Position numbers and translations under genes: made by a program. A stretch of DNA of 64,000 nt from Ananas comosus. Its lineage: Eukaryota > Streptophyta > Magnoliopsida > Poales > Bromeliaceae. The notes beneath the pieces are model-generated. The model had not been told where the DNA came from. It saw nothing but the letters and a program-made list of their open reading frames with translations, and did not search any database. Shown here in pieces: positions 1 to 21,994 of the stretch (position 1 is the stretch's first letter; each line of letters opens with the position of its first letter). The stretch lies in the NCBI RefSeq assembly GCF_001540865.1, contig NC_033639.1, positions 7,610,865 to 7,674,864 on the forward strand, given 5' to 3'.

Positions 1-529
1 AGAGCTAATGTGTGGAAGTGTGTAAACACGTGGGAAAAAGGAACGTAGGGCTTGAGGAAATAGTGAATAGAAGGGCTTAAAGGTTGATGCAATATTAACC
101 AATTAGGATTTTAATCAACGGTTAAAAATTTTTTATATATAAATAGGCCCATGGGCTCTTTTTAATAATAAGCTGAGTTTTTGTAAAGTGGGCTAAAATT
201 AAAATTAATAATCAGATATTATATATTTATATAGACAAATATCAATTATATATATAATATATAAAAATTATATTAAATATTAAAATAAATATAATCGAGA
301 ATGTATCGAGTCGACGAACACGAGCGTACTGACCTAGCCATCGTGTTCGGGCTCCGTTTATTAAAGTAGCTGAACCAAATTTAGAGCTCGTGATTAGAAA
401 TAATCAACTCGTTTACTAAAAAACGAGCAAGTCTGATCTCTGGAGCTCATTATTCTGGCGCAACATGAGCTGGCTCGCGAACAGCGAGCTGAAGTTGCCA
501 ACCCCTAAGCTTAGCCACATCGCATCCCT
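1..529. other. AT-rich flank without recognisable gene
   Basis: No coding potential is visible. The stretch is AT-rich up to about 300 and then becomes more mixed. Short GC-richer words around 310-500 (for example ctcgtttactaaaaaacgagc-like inverted words) hint at a decayed transposon, but no paired ends were found. Confidence 0.4.
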
Positions 530-979
530 TCTGTGTTATTTTGTGCATATTATAATTATGAACATGTATATATATATAATATTACCGTATCACACGTATA
601 ACATGAAATTTATGGTGCTTTTGAATGCTACACATATATGGGCGGAGTTCTCTACTACCTAATTGTATTGTACCAAGACACAAATTGTTCTCCTATAGTG
701 ATAATCCAACTTAACCAATAACAATTAAGTTGGTGTATTTAGAGCTACTCTCAGTAGAGCACTATGCTTGATAGAAAGCATTTTAGGATAAAGTTATAAA
801 TATTTGACCATTCATATATAGTTTACTATCATTATATTTTAGCTTATATATAATATTTATTGTTTTTATATAATTTAGATATTAGAAAATAATTGAATAA
901 TTATTAGATATCAAATTAATTTATAATTAAATTTTAGTTCTTAGATTTAAGAGCGGTAAGATTGGAGTGGACGTGTGGC
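530..979 (+). repeat. Upstream flank shared by RPT5 copies 1 and 2
   Basis: This stretch is recognisably related, with many substitutions and small indels, to 15890-16311 upstream of copy 2. Both contain an atgaaa..tgcttttgaatgcta word, a gataatccaact word, and the string aataattattagatat before the promoter. It shows that the duplicated block reaches at least 1 kb upstream of the gene. It seems more diverged than the exons. No gene is seen in it. Confidence 0.55.
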
Positions 980-1330
980 TAGGGATGCAAACCGGACTGA
1001 TCCAGGGGTGTGAGAGTTTTCTCACCTCTCGCTTCATTTTTTGTTAGAACAGGACTGACTCGAGGCGGATTATTTTTTTTTTATTTTTAGCTCTCACCTA
1101 CAGCTCCATTCGGGGCGGATCAGGACGGGAGCGGATTTTTGGTGGATTTTTAACGGATCGGAATAGATTGAAGGAAGAAAAAGTATTTTGCCTCTCGCTT
1201 TATTTACTTGGCGGATCATGATAGATTTGGGGCGGATTATATTTTTCTATATTTTTTGTTCCCACTTATCGTCCCATTCGGGGCCGATCGAAATGGGAGC
1301 TCCACCGACCCGGATCCATTTGCATCCCTA
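980..1330. mobile_element. hAT-like MITE in the RPT5 copy 1 promoter
   Basis: The ends are inverted: TAGGGATGCAAACCGG on the left and GGATCCATTTGCATCCCTA on the right. The flanks gtgtggc and gtgcggc look like a decayed 7-8 bp target-site duplication. Copy 2 carries an internally deleted version of the same element at 16312-16401, so the insertion predates the duplication. It has no coding capacity. It lies about 100 bp upstream of the TATA-like box of copy 1. The superfamily is inferred from the duplication length only. Confidence 0.6.
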
Positions 1331-1430
1331 AGTGCGGCATTTTTTAATCCAAACCCGACTACTTATACTTCGGGTACACGCAAACGGGAGTCCGAAACCG
1401 AATCGGGTCATTAACCTTTTTTTTTTTGAT

Positions 1431-1572
1431 TAAAATATATCGGTGGGATTTTTTGGCCGTTCCGTCTCCGCACTCGTCCTCTCGATACCAACTCCTACTT
1501 CACCTTTTTCGCCGCTCCCCCTCTCTCTCTCTCCCTCTCTCTTTCTTCATCGTCTTCTTCTTCGTCTCTCCC
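1431..1572 (+). promoter_or_regulatory. Core promoter and CT-rich leader of RPT5 copy 1
   Basis: A TATA-like taaaatatat lies at 1431-1440. It is followed by a pyrimidine-rich leader (CT runs at about 1515-1570) ending at ccATGG. The same leader precedes copy 2 and is found as two displaced fragments upstream of copy 3 (21226-21418 and 21789-21994). The transcription start is not determined. Confidence 0.55.
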
Positions 1573-12563
<10,991 letters not shown>

Positions 12564-13566
12564 TGTGGTTTGTGATGTGGTTTTATATGTATCAGGACAC
12601 ATAGAATGATAGAAACCTAGCTGATAATGAAGTTGGAACTGAATTTTCTGTTTGATCAGTGTCCACAGACAGGCTCCACGAATGACAGATTTATATCGGT
12701 TCATTGTAATGTAAAGTGTTATCAGGGGCCTTCATTTGGATTATGCTTTCTAATTTTCACATGTTGGCTTTTCTGGATTGTAGTTCAGAACTGAAGTGTC
12801 CGTTGATGTCCAATTTATCTTCAACATTTATGTTACTCGCTAAAAGATCATTGTTTTGAGTGTTGTATTTATTTTGAAGCTTTCTTGATCTTATTCCACA
12901 AGGTACCGTAACTGATGGTGGATATTACTAATTCATTATCGCGGGCAGAGTAACTGATAGTCCGGCGATGAAGTCAGGAGTTTGTGTAGCTAGAGATTGC
13001 GGGCGCAAACTTGGACTTCTGTGGAGACCATGTGGCCTGTACGTGTGATCAGTCTCGCCGGGGCGGTGAGATCGCGTACGGTGTGAACTCCGACTTTGCT
13101 CCTGACAATCGCGATGTCGAGTTATGCCGTACAGACGGTATTCAGTGGAAACAGTGGAAACAAACACGCGGTAAGTCGATGATAGAGAATTGAGCAGGTG
13201 AAATCTAAATACACGATCATAGCACCTCGGTGGAAACAAATACGCACCAAGTCGATGATAGAGAATTGAGCAGGTGAAATCTAAGTACGGGATCATGATG
13301 AACAGCAGCGGGAAGTCATTTGGTATTGATAAATACTCCCAAAAGTGCAATTGCCTATGCATTTTCAAAATTTGTAATCTTTGTTCTGTGAAGTATTAAA
13401 AGTGGCATCCAAGTATTTGTCTTGATGAGATCCATAGGACCATTTTTTCTAAAATTCAATTTTAAAGATTTTACGTAAAATTTTATTCCATTAGATGTTA
13501 TCCATAATACTTTAAAACTATATATTCGTCTTGCTCAAACCCAGAAGCTTAGTCGGGTATATGACG
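12564..13566 (+). other. RPT5: 3' UTR and downstream flank of RPT5 copy 1
   Basis: Closely matches 34060-34999 downstream of copy 3. A segment of about 73 bp (from gtggaaacaaacacgc through gatcat) is tandemly doubled at 13155-13297, whereas copy 3 has it once (about 34694-34764). The reading frames here on either strand are not conserved between the copies and are not genes. Confidence 0.6.
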
Positions 13567-14010
13567 TGTGACGCCCCACTTTCCATAGCAGTCATCAACC
13601 AGAGAGTCTTGCTTTGCTCGCTGTATAATCCTGACTCAGTCGAGACTCATTTTACATTTTTCGCTAGTAATTGATTCTGGAACCAACTGTTACGCCTGAC
13701 TTTCCAGAAGATCATCCATCCTAGGACTAGCACGCTTAACTCTCTTAACTTCTTAAGCCTAACCACCGCCAAAAATGCTAGCTGGATTTTTTAGAAACTC
13801 ACTAGCACTAAACAATGTGAGACTTGTCTCGCTAGCTTTTAACTGAGAGGTTAAAAGAGTTAGGCATGCTAGGATCATAATAGTGTTAGAATGGGTGACC
13901 CCCTGGGAAGTGGGGCACCACACAATCACCAGCAAAAATTGTGTGATAAGTCTCGGCTGAGCCAGAATCATATAGCTGGCAGAGCACGGTTCTCTGGCTG
14001 ATGACTATCA
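13567..14010. repeat. Head-to-head inverted fragments of a Cassandra-like TRIM
   Basis: The left half reads on the minus strand and the right half on the plus strand. Each contains a 5S-rRNA-like word (gggtgaccccctgggaagt on the right, and the complementary ccatcctaggac..agcacgcttaa on the left). Outer parts also pair (agtcatcaaccagagag with ctctggctgatgact). A primer-binding-site-like ggaaccaac lies next to the left LTR end. The same arrangement follows copy 3 at 36012-36375, so it was duplicated together with the gene. Confidence 0.55.
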
Positions 14011-14269
14011 CTAGTATAACATTAGGTTCTCATATTAACTCCTGTTGAATTAGAAATATTCATTTAACTCCTGTTGAATTCGAAATATTCATTTAATTCA
14101 TATATAAAAGGCGTTTCTATATTGTAATACATATTATAATCCTCTCCTCTCCCTACTCTCTTCTTTTCTTCTTCCCCAATTCTCATCGTCTGTTGCTTTT
14201 GCTTCGGTTCTTGCTTGAGACTGTTAAGATGAATCTTGCTTGAGACTGTTAAGATGAATCCTTCGGTTC

Positions 14270-14645
14270 TTGGTTTGAAATGTATCAAATTAGTACCCTG
14301 TGGTTTCACTTTTTTTCACTTTAGTATCCTGTGGTTTAAAATGTATCAAGTTAGTACCCTGTAGTTTCTCACTTTATCACTTTAGTACCCTATGGTTTTA
14401 CACTTTATCACTTTAGTACCTATGGTTTATATAAATCACAGGGTACTAACTTGAAAAAAAAATAACACAGGGTACTAAAGTGATAAAATGCAAAACCACA
14501 GGGTACTAACTTGATACATTTTAAACCACAGGGTACTAAAGTGATAAAGTGAGAAACCACAGGGTACTGATTTGATACATTTTAAACCACAGGGTACTAA
14601 AGTGAAAAAAAGTGAAACCACAGGGGAGATTTTTGAAGTTTTCCC
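14270..14645. mobile_element. Fold-back MITE, 'accacagggtactaaagtga' family
   Basis: The left part carries repeats of the type gtaccctgtggttt..cactttatcactttag. The right part carries the reverse complement, ending ggagatttttgaagttttccc. It can form a long hairpin. The same family occurs complete at 40341-40696 and degenerate at 58739-59085. The outermost left arm (expected ggg-aaaacttc) seems missing, so this member is 5' truncated or recombined. Confidence 0.65.
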
Positions 14646-14894
14646 TTTTTTTTATTTTATTACTACTCAAATGATGTTGAAAAAAATATAAAATTTCATT
14701 TCTAAATATTTCTAATAACATAAATAATGTTTAATAAAGCCGATCATCGATTAGGATATTTGATCATCATAAATAAATAGTTACTATGATATTTTATCAT
14801 TGTAGATAAATAGTAAGTATGGAGGGTTCTATAGTTGAAATAGCAATTTTGTAGGTAACAGTCATGAAATTAAAAAGCTTTGAAACTTTCTTGT

Positions 14895-14895
14895 N
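14895..14895. other. Single ambiguous base at a junction
   Basis: An N separates the end of the first direct repeat from a satellite fragment. Similar lone N characters are at 16889, 21648 and 22210, each at an abrupt sequence change. They probably mark joins in the assembly. Confidence 0.6.
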
Positions 14896-14982
14896 TTTAA
14901 TGTTGTTCCGGTATTTGTTCCTGTGAACTTGGACATCTAATTTACACTCTCGGGGCGTAAAACATCATCTTAATTAGGTACT
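14896..14982 (+). repeat. Isolated fragment of the 156-bp satellite
   Basis: This fragment runs from aatgttgttccggtatttg through acatctaatttacactctcgg to ttaattaggta and matches about half a unit of the array at 36383-38801. It lies 3' of RPT5 copy 1 just as the array lies 3' of copy 3. Confidence 0.75.
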
Positions 14983-15614
14983 CTTTTCTTCTTCCCCAAT
15001 TCTCATCCTCTGTTGCTTCTGCTTTGGTTCTTGCTTGAGACTTTTAAGATGAATCCTGCCAATCCAAAATCCAATTTATTGAATATTGAGCCGAAATCCA
15101 ATTTGAATAAGGATTATCCCACGATTGTTCACAATATGAATAGTTACAATCTCTCTTTGAATTTTATTTTTTGATGTTGTAATAATGATTCAAATGTGTG
15201 GATTTTTTATGCTATATAAATGTTCTTATTATTGAACAAGTTTTTAGGGAGTTCAGCTGAGATATTATTATTATTATATTAGAGGGTAGATATGCAAAGC
15301 ATTCTAGAAAATTTTTTTTCTTTCTGGCTCAAATGCATCACATCTACCTTCAGTATCAATTTTGAGAAATTTTTTTTATTATTACTCAAATGATGCTGTA
15401 AAAAAATATAAAATTTGGTTTCTAAATACTTTTAATAACATAAATAATGTTTAATAAAGCCGATCATCGATTAGAATATTTGATCATCATAAACAAATAG
15501 TTAATATGATATTTTATCATCATAGATAAATAGTAAGTATGAAGGGTTCTATAGTTGAAATAGCAATTTTGTAGGTAAACGTCGTGAAATTGAAAAGCTT
15601 TGAAACTTTCTTGC

Positions 15615-16311
15615 AGTAAACGTGTGACATAGAGTGATGCAATCAAAAAAATTAATCAGAAGCCAAAATTTTATTTCCTAATTTTTAAAATTATTATGTT
15701 TATTAAGTTACTTAGATGTTTTTTAAGATTTTTATAGAATAAATTTGTAAAAATTAGGAATTGGACAATTAATGATAAAAATTTAAGAAACAAAAAGAAA
15801 AGAAAAGAGAAAGAAATAAAAAAAAGCAAGTACCAAAATTTTTTAAATAAAGCCTCTATTATTTACAGCTTAAGCACACTTTTGTGATTTTGTGCACACT
15901 GCAATTGTGAACATCATATGTAAAACATTATCACATCACATAGTCGGGATGAAACTCATGCTACTTTTGAATGCTATGATATATAGGAGTTTTCCGCTAA
16001 CTAATTCCGCTATAGCAAAAGCACAAATTTTGCTCTAATAGAATGCACGTAGTTGATAATCCACTCAACATTTGAGTAGTAGAATTTAAGGTAAAATTAA
16101 GCTCAAATGTAGAATTTAAGGTAAAATTAAGAAACTTGATTGATCAGCCACATATAGTTAATTGTTGTTTGTTTCCTAGCTCATATATGTACATTCAATT
16201 TTTCACACCCAATTAAGATATTAGAAGGAAACTGAATAATTATTAGATATTAAGTTAATTATTAGATATTAAGTTAATTTTTAAAAGTGGTAAGATTGGA
16301 GTGTACGTGCG
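15615..16311 (+). other. Upstream flank of RPT5 copy 2
   Basis: Non-coding and AT-rich. From about 15890 it is related to the upstream flank of copy 1. It contains a short tandem duplication (gtagaatttaaggtaaaatta, twice, near 16080-16130) and another of attagatattaagttaatt near 16240-16280. Confidence 0.45.
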
Positions 16312-16401
16312 GCTATAGATGCAAGCCGGACGGATCCAGGGTGGGAGAGTTTTTTCACCTTCCGCTGCTCTCACCAACCAACCCAGATTCATTTGCATCC
16401 C
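16312..16401. mobile_element. Internally deleted hAT-like MITE in copy 2 promoter
   Basis: Corresponds to the element at 980-1330 upstream of copy 1. Both ends are recognisable (gatgcaagccgg and atttgcatcccta) and the flanks are gtgcggc and gtgcgac, but most of the interior is missing. Confidence 0.5.
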
Positions 16402-16500
16402 TAAGTGCGACATTTTTTAATCCAAACCCGACTACTTATACTTCGGGTACACGCAAACAGGAGTCCGAATACGATATTGGGTCTTTAACTTTTTTTTTTT

Positions 16501-16680
16501 GGGTTAAAATATATCGGTGGGATTTTTTTTTTTGGTTAAAATATATCGGTGGGATTTTTGGGCTGTCCCGTCTCCGCACTCGTCCCCTCGATACCCAACT
16601 CCTACTTCACCTTTTTCGCCCCTCCCCTCTTTCTCTCTCTCCCTCTTTTTTTCTTCATCGTCATCTTCTTCGTCTCTCCC
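16501..16680 (+). promoter_or_regulatory. Copy 2 promoter with doubled TATA-like segment
   Basis: The stretch ggttaaaatatatcggtgggatttttt occurs twice in tandem (about 16501-16530 and 16534-16560), whereas copy 1 has it once. A CT-rich leader follows up to the ATG at 16681. Confidence 0.55.
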
Positions 16681-16888
16681 ATGGCATCAAGCGAAGCGGC
16701 GATGGCGGAGGACTCGAACATAGAGGACGACCAGCTCGCCTCCATGTCCACGGACGACATCCTCAGGGCCTCTCGCCTCCTTGACAACGAGATCCGCGTC
16801 CTCAAGGTACCACACGGAACGATCGAAACCCTAGTTTCTCGATCCTTTTGCACTTCTTAGATCGACGCCGATTGGGTTGTCTTATATC

Positions 16889-17061
16889 NCTGAGAGCTCA
16901 AAATCTGCAGTGTGCAGAATTTTGATTCTTTAGCTCTCGAAAACCTCCCGTAACTCACTTTTGATCATTTTAACACCTTCGGACTTTTCGAAGTGTACCA
17001 TCCTCGCACTTTGGTCAATTTGACTAAAGTTCGATATTTATTTTCCGAATTTTCGGTATAT
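16889..17061. other. Foreign segment replacing exon 2 of copy 2
   Basis: Starting right at the N, about 170 bases (ctgagagctcaaaatctgcag ... ttttcggtata in outline) have no counterpart in copies 1 or 3. RPT5 sequence resumes at gtcggcaacatcgtcgag. The style (ctgcagaattttg, ctcgaaaacctcc, gtaactca) resembles plant LTR-retrotransposon non-coding sequence, but no ends can be defined. Confidence 0.45.
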
Positions 17062-18623
17062 TACATTGTCGGCAACATCGTCGAGGTCTCGCTCCGTTCT
17101 CTCTCCTTTTGCCCTTTTTAGTGATCGCAAGATCCTTTCCTTTTGTTTTTGTTATCTGGTGCGTTCTTGATCTTCGGCCGTTGCATAAACAAAGGATTGT
17201 AGCGAGGAAACATAAAAAAGATGCTTGTGCGAATTATAGTTTTTAGATAGTTTTATAAACTTCTATGTCGTTGTGTTGTTAGGTCTTATTTACATTTTCA
17301 TGGGTTTCAAATTTGCCGTCAAAAAGAAACAAATGCTTGTGCGAAAGATAGTTTTATGAACTTGTAAATTACTCTGTTGAGGTCTTAATATCACCATGAG
17401 TTTCGAGTTTGCCATCATAACTAAAATCAGATAGCTGCTAATGAATTCAACTGAAGGCTTTGTTTTCTTTTGAAATGTTTCAGTAAAACAGAAGTATAAC
17501 TTTGTGTTTGAGTTGACTGTGTGAAGTCTAATGTGTCTGAGGTCCTCAACCTTGTAGTGAAATTTCAGTTTGATCCTCTACCTCCCCTTGTTTTCTATCT
17601 AATTTATTATGTCGGAGTCCTGCACTGGATTAATGGATAGGGATGTCCATCTAGTGACCATGTAAGCAGTATCAACCTAATTAGCATAGATAGGAAAGTG
17701 GCTACCATTGTGGTTTCACTGGATGCGCCATATTCTCAGTTCATTTTTTGTAGTATAGTCATTCATGATAAACAATTTGATATGAACTCCATTAATTGTT
17801 TCTCCCCTTTCATGGTAGTTTGTAGTTCTAGTCATTTCGAGCTGGGGATGACTAGTGTCTTTTAATTCCTCGCTGGCTGTTCTAGAATTTTTCTTATTGA
17901 TACAGTGTAATTAAAATGAGTATTAGAGTAGTTGGAAAGAAAAAAAAGGGTTGTAATTGTGTAACTGGTTTTGTTTTATTGATTTTAAATGTGACAAGTG
18001 TCTATGCACATATGGTCATGCATTTGGCATTATTTGTGGTGCAAATCCACAATGTATCATCAGTATGTTGGCTTTCAACTTAATTGTATTGCTCTTTATT
18101 TTTGTTATTAGATATTAGAAATGAACCCAGAAGATGAGGCAGAAGAAGATGGTGCAAATGTTGATCTTGATTCTCAGCGGAAAGGGAAGTGTGTTGTCTT
18201 AAAAACTTCTACACGTCAGGTAAGTTTCTTATTTGTTGGTTTTGTATCACTGACAGAGCAATTACAATTAACCTTTACCTGCTATGTTCTTGCAACTTTC
18301 TTATATCAAATTGTTTTTATTTTTTAGGGGTATGAACTATGTATGAACTTTTTTTGCTGGGCATTTCCCCCCCTTTTCTTTTATCGTCTTGAGGAACTTT
18401 TCCTTGTGTTGAAAGTATAATATCTGAAACTGTGGTGACAAAATTCATTTTGTTTCTTATTGAATTGCAGACTATATTTCTTCCCGTCGTTGGATTAGTT
18501 GATTCTGACAAGCTTAAACCTGGAGACTTGGTTGGTGTCAACAATGACAGCTATCTGATACTGGACACGCTTCCGTCAGAATATGATTCAAGAGTGAAGG
18601 CTATGGAAGTTGATGAAAAACCA

Positions 18624-19177
18624 ACAGAAGATTACAATGATATTGGTGGGCTTGAAAAGCAGGTCAATGTTACATACTGTGCATTTGAGATTATATAGAT
18701 TACTGATCTTCCCCTAAAAGTGATATTATTTTTCTCTTATTAGTTAATTTCTAATTCAACTGTGTTCACATATTGTCTATTGTGTATATTTATTCCAATG
18801 AGCATGCAAAATATTTTTAGCTGACGAGTTGCTTAATCCTTTTGCTTTTGTGTATACTATATAATTTTTAGCTGACGAGTTGCTTAATCCTTTTGTGTAT
18901 ACAGAAGATTACAATGATATTGGTGGGCTTGAAAAGCAGGTCAGTGTTACATACTGTGCATTTGAGATTATATAGATTACTGATCTTCCCATAAAAGTGA
19001 TATTATTTTTCTCCTATTAGTTAATTTCTAATTCAACTGTGTTCACATATTGTCTATTGTGTATATTTATTCCAATGAGCATGCAAAATATTTTTAGCAC
19101 TAGTTGCTAATCTTTTTTTTGCTGTGTATACTATTCGTTCTTTTTTTTTTGCGTCAAAATATTTGTTAGCTACGAGA
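18624..19177 (+). repeat. 277-bp tandem duplication covering the exon 4 end
   Basis: acagaagattacaatgatat and what follows at 18624 recurs at 18901, so the 3' end of exon 4 and the start of intron 4 are present twice. The word gctgacgagttgcttaatcc is stuttered further, in increasingly damaged form, up to about 19280. The stuttering immediately precedes an indel-rich patch. Confidence 0.65.
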
Positions 19178-20030
19178 TTTTTTTTTTTTTGCTTAATCCT
19201 TTTGCTTTTGTGTAATTATTATTCCAGTTCTTTTTTTTTTTTGCCTGTCTAAATTTTTTTAGCTGACATTGCTTAATCCCTTTGCTTTGTGTATACATCA
19301 GTTCTTTTTTTTTCTGCCTTTCTTAAGATTCAAGAACTTTTGAGGCAATGGTTGTTACCAAATGACACACAAGGACCGGTTCAGAGATTAGGAATTCGCC
19401 ACCTAAAGAATGCTTTTTATGGACCTCCTGGAACGGAAAAAACTTTGAGCCCGTCATACAGCGCAACAAATGCAAAATTTGAACAGCTGCCCAACTTGTC
19501 AGGTGAGTATACATTGAACTTCCGCAATCCTTACTCCTGTCCTGTTTCTTTGATCCCTAGTAAGCATGTTGCACAAACAACGGATAAGGGGAATATCAGA
19601 TATTACACTAATCGAAGATGATACGACAATTCCTAAACGTCGAGAATTAATACGCGGGGTATATTTTTGAAAAAATATTAGTCTATATTTAAATATAGAA
19701 TGGCGGAATACTATTAATAATATGTTGGACATTTTTGCTATCAAGCGTTTTAACCCTGGATGAAAAATTGTTAAGTTAAATGATAATAATCCCTAGTATT
19801 AGGGTGTCCCCTAGAGTTAGTGCGGGCGTTGGAATGTATAATCTAAATGGTGGAATTGGTAAAGTTAGACTAACGCTAAAAATCGATAGGCAAAAGGTCC
19901 AAATACTATTGAATAGTATCCGTCTCAATCATTAATGTTGATTATATGTAATATAGTGTTGAGAACAATCAGATACTGGATAAGCATTAAAGAACACGTG
20001 AATATATAACTTGTATAATTGTTCTACATC
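19090..20030. other. Indel-rich patch in copy 2 (exon 5 and start of intron 5)
   Basis: Compared with copy 1, this stretch has frequent single-base losses and gains, many in homopolymers, while the sequence after about 20030 again matches copy 1 closely. The exon 5 differences are mainly indels. This pattern suggests unpolished long-read consensus and not selection-free divergence. Confidence 0.6.
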
Positions 20031-21217
20031 TGCTCATTAAAAAGAATAATCAATCGTATGGAATAATAATTCAAAAAGTTACGGCATGAAATTTAAAGTA
20101 TCCGTGCTTCATAGCTAATAAGAATTAACTGTAAAACCTTTCTTGTGGGCCAAAATAATGTGGGTACTCATGTGCTTGTTCCTGTCTCTGTTTTGAATGT
20201 AACATTGTAAAAATGGCTGAGCAAATAAATTTTTGTTTGCTTTGTATTTGCAAAGTAATTTTTTTTTTTCTATTGTAGCTTGTCTCTTTTCTCAACTCTA
20301 CGAAGCATGATCAGAAAATTATTTCTTAAGAAGTGTTCATTCCATCTGAAAGTAAACCACTCTTTTAATATTTCATTGCCATTTTAATGAATGAAGTAAT
20401 ACACATGGCATCCACTTGTTTGGATTCATGGTTGGAGTCGCCTGATTTGTAGCTACTCTTACGCTGTATCACTGTATGACAAAATCAAACATAGGATATA
20501 TATTACATATCCATGAAGGAAAGCTGGAAACTCAATTTTCTTATAGCACCCTTTAGTTTCATTGCCTAGTTTCATTCCTTATGTGATGGGAGATTTATTT
20601 GGATTGTAATATCTTGTTGTTTGCAGTTCTAAAAATTGCTCCAACAAAAGACAAGTATTTTTATGTTTTACAGTAAATTTTAAGAGAAATAAGTGGTTCT
20701 TTGGTGTTTCATTTTATCCCTCCAATTATTTTTATAGTTTATCATTTTAGCTGCTGTATTACCTACTAGCAATGAATCATGGTTCTCACTGTAGACTCGT
20801 GTCCTGCAATCGCACAGCTTGCCAGCCAGTGACATGTTTTCCTTATTTGTTTGAGGTTTTGTTGGGATTGTTAAACTCGGCCACAGCAACGAACAATTAT
20901 ACGACGTAAATGATTTGATAGTATATGAAAAATGAAGAGTATAAATAACAAAATAGAGACAAGTTGGCGAATCGTGGTCGTCGAAGTGTTGAACATATGT
21001 CGGTGACTAATATCATTCGTAGGCCTCTTCTACCTGTAAGCAAGTAAGTGTCAATTATAAAGCTTAGAAGTGCATAAAATTATTGCATCTGTAAGACGAG
21101 AATCCTTTTAAAGCTACAACTCTTTCCTTTTTTTAACTTTCAATTCTGGTTTAAGGTCCATATTACAATAGTATAGACCATAAAGTTTTACATTTCATAG
21201 TGTGATCACAAATTACC

Positions 21218-21418
21218 GACTACCTATACTTTGGGTATACGCAAACGGGAGTTCGAATCCGAATCGGGTCATTAACTTTTTTTTTTGATTAAAATATATC
21301 CGTCCCGTCTCCGCACTCGTCTCCTCGATACCCAGCGCATACTTCATCTTTTTCGCTCCTCCCCTCTCTTTCTCTCCCTCTTTCTTTCTTCATCGTCATC
21401 TTCTTCGTCTCTCCCATG
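21218..21418 (+). promoter_or_regulatory. Displaced RPT5 promoter and leader fragment, first copy
   Basis: It starts abruptly at about 21224 (taccgactacctatact) after intron 5 sequence of copy 2. It contains the TATA-like gattaaaatatatc and the CT-rich leader up to ctcccatg at 21411-21418. The coding sequence does not follow: a hAT end starts at 21419 instead. A near-identical fragment follows at 21789-21994. Confidence 0.65.
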
Positions 21419-21648
21419 CATAGTTAGTTAATTCGCGAATTATTCGCGAATTTTTGAAAAGAACAGCCGTTTTCGTATTTTTCCCAAAAATTCGAAAAAA
21501 GTCACGTTTTTTGGGATAAAAGTAAATATTCGCGAATTAAACGCGATTCGCGAATAATTTGGCCCAAAAGAACGCGATTGCTGCCGCATGCTGCGAGCCT
21601 GCGAGCGTGGACTCGCGGGCCTCGCGGGTGGCCCAATACAGAAAAGAN
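21419..21648. mobile_element. Left end of the start-codon hAT element, first copy
   Basis: Same sequence as 21995-22209, beginning CATAGTTAGTTAATTCG directly after ctcccatg. It continues as far as an N at 21648. The two units are spaced 576 bp apart. Confidence 0.65.
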
Positions 21649-21788
21649 CGGCCCGTGCTGGGCGGGCCAGGGGGCCGGGCCGGGCCTCTACTTCATATAA
21701 TCGGGCCGGCACGGCACGGCCCGGATTAAGAACCGGGTCGGGCCGGGCCGCCCTTCGGCACGAATTGGCCCGGAACACATTACGTCCC
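21649..21788. mobile_element. GGGCCGGGCC-rich transposon end fragment
   Basis: Very GC-rich, with alternating gggcc/ggccc words and the end acacattacgtcccta. Such composition is common near the ends of plant hAT elements. It lies between an N and the second promoter fragment, so its proper continuation is unknown. Confidence 0.4.
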
Positions 21789-21994
21789 TACCGACTACCT
21801 ATACTAAGGGTACACGCAAACGGGAGTTCAAATCCAAATCGGGTCATTAACTTTTTTTTTTTGATTAAAATATATCCGTCCCGTCTCCGCACTCGTCCCC
21901 TCAATACCCAGCGTATACTTCACCTTTTTCGCTCCTCCCCTCTATTTCTCTCCCTCTTTCTTTCTTCATCGTCATCTTCTTCGTCTCTCCCATG
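21789..21994 (+). promoter_or_regulatory. Displaced RPT5 promoter and leader fragment, second copy
   Basis: It runs from ccgactacctatac to ctcccatg (21987-21994), where the hAT element begins. This is the original promoter of copy 3, now separated from its ATG at 23317 by about 1.3 kb. Confidence 0.7.

Larger units (their letters stand above)
14157..15614. repeat. Direct repeat pair separated by a single N
   Basis: 14157-14240 matches 14983-15055, and 14655-14894 matches 15378-15614 nearly base for base. The first unit holds a fold-back MITE where the second has other sequence. An N at 14895 sits between the units. This could be a local duplication or two alleles joined during assembly. Confidence 0.6.
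16681..21217 (+). pseudogene. RPT5: Truncated and broken RPT5 copy 2
   Basis: The copy keeps exon 1 (16681-16806; G5E relative to copy 1), only the last about 23 bases of exon 2 (to 17084), exon 3 (18112-18219) and exon 4 (18471-18662, with Pro-to-Ser and Lys-to-Asn changes). Then comes a second partial exon 4 end (18904-18939) and a heavily indel-bearing exon 5 (about 19328-19501) in which the Walker A motif is out of frame. The copy stops inside intron 5 at about 21217, where it joins a promoter fragment; exons 6-10 are absent. It cannot encode a working ATPase as assembled. Exon 2 loss coincides with an N at 16889 and the exon 5 damage lies in a patch with a raw-read-like indel profile, so misassembly is a real alternative to biological decay. 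Confidence 0.8.

Noticed and set aside
12928..13368. 146-codon minus-strand frame downstream of RPT5 copy 1
   Set aside because: The equivalent region after copy 3 (34458-34835) breaks the frame and differs by indels; no recognisable domain.
13567..14010. Possible genuine 5S rRNA genes
   Set aside because: Only the 3' half-like words are present and they are diverged, paired as an inverted repeat, with LTR-like edges; they fit a Cassandra-like TRIM.
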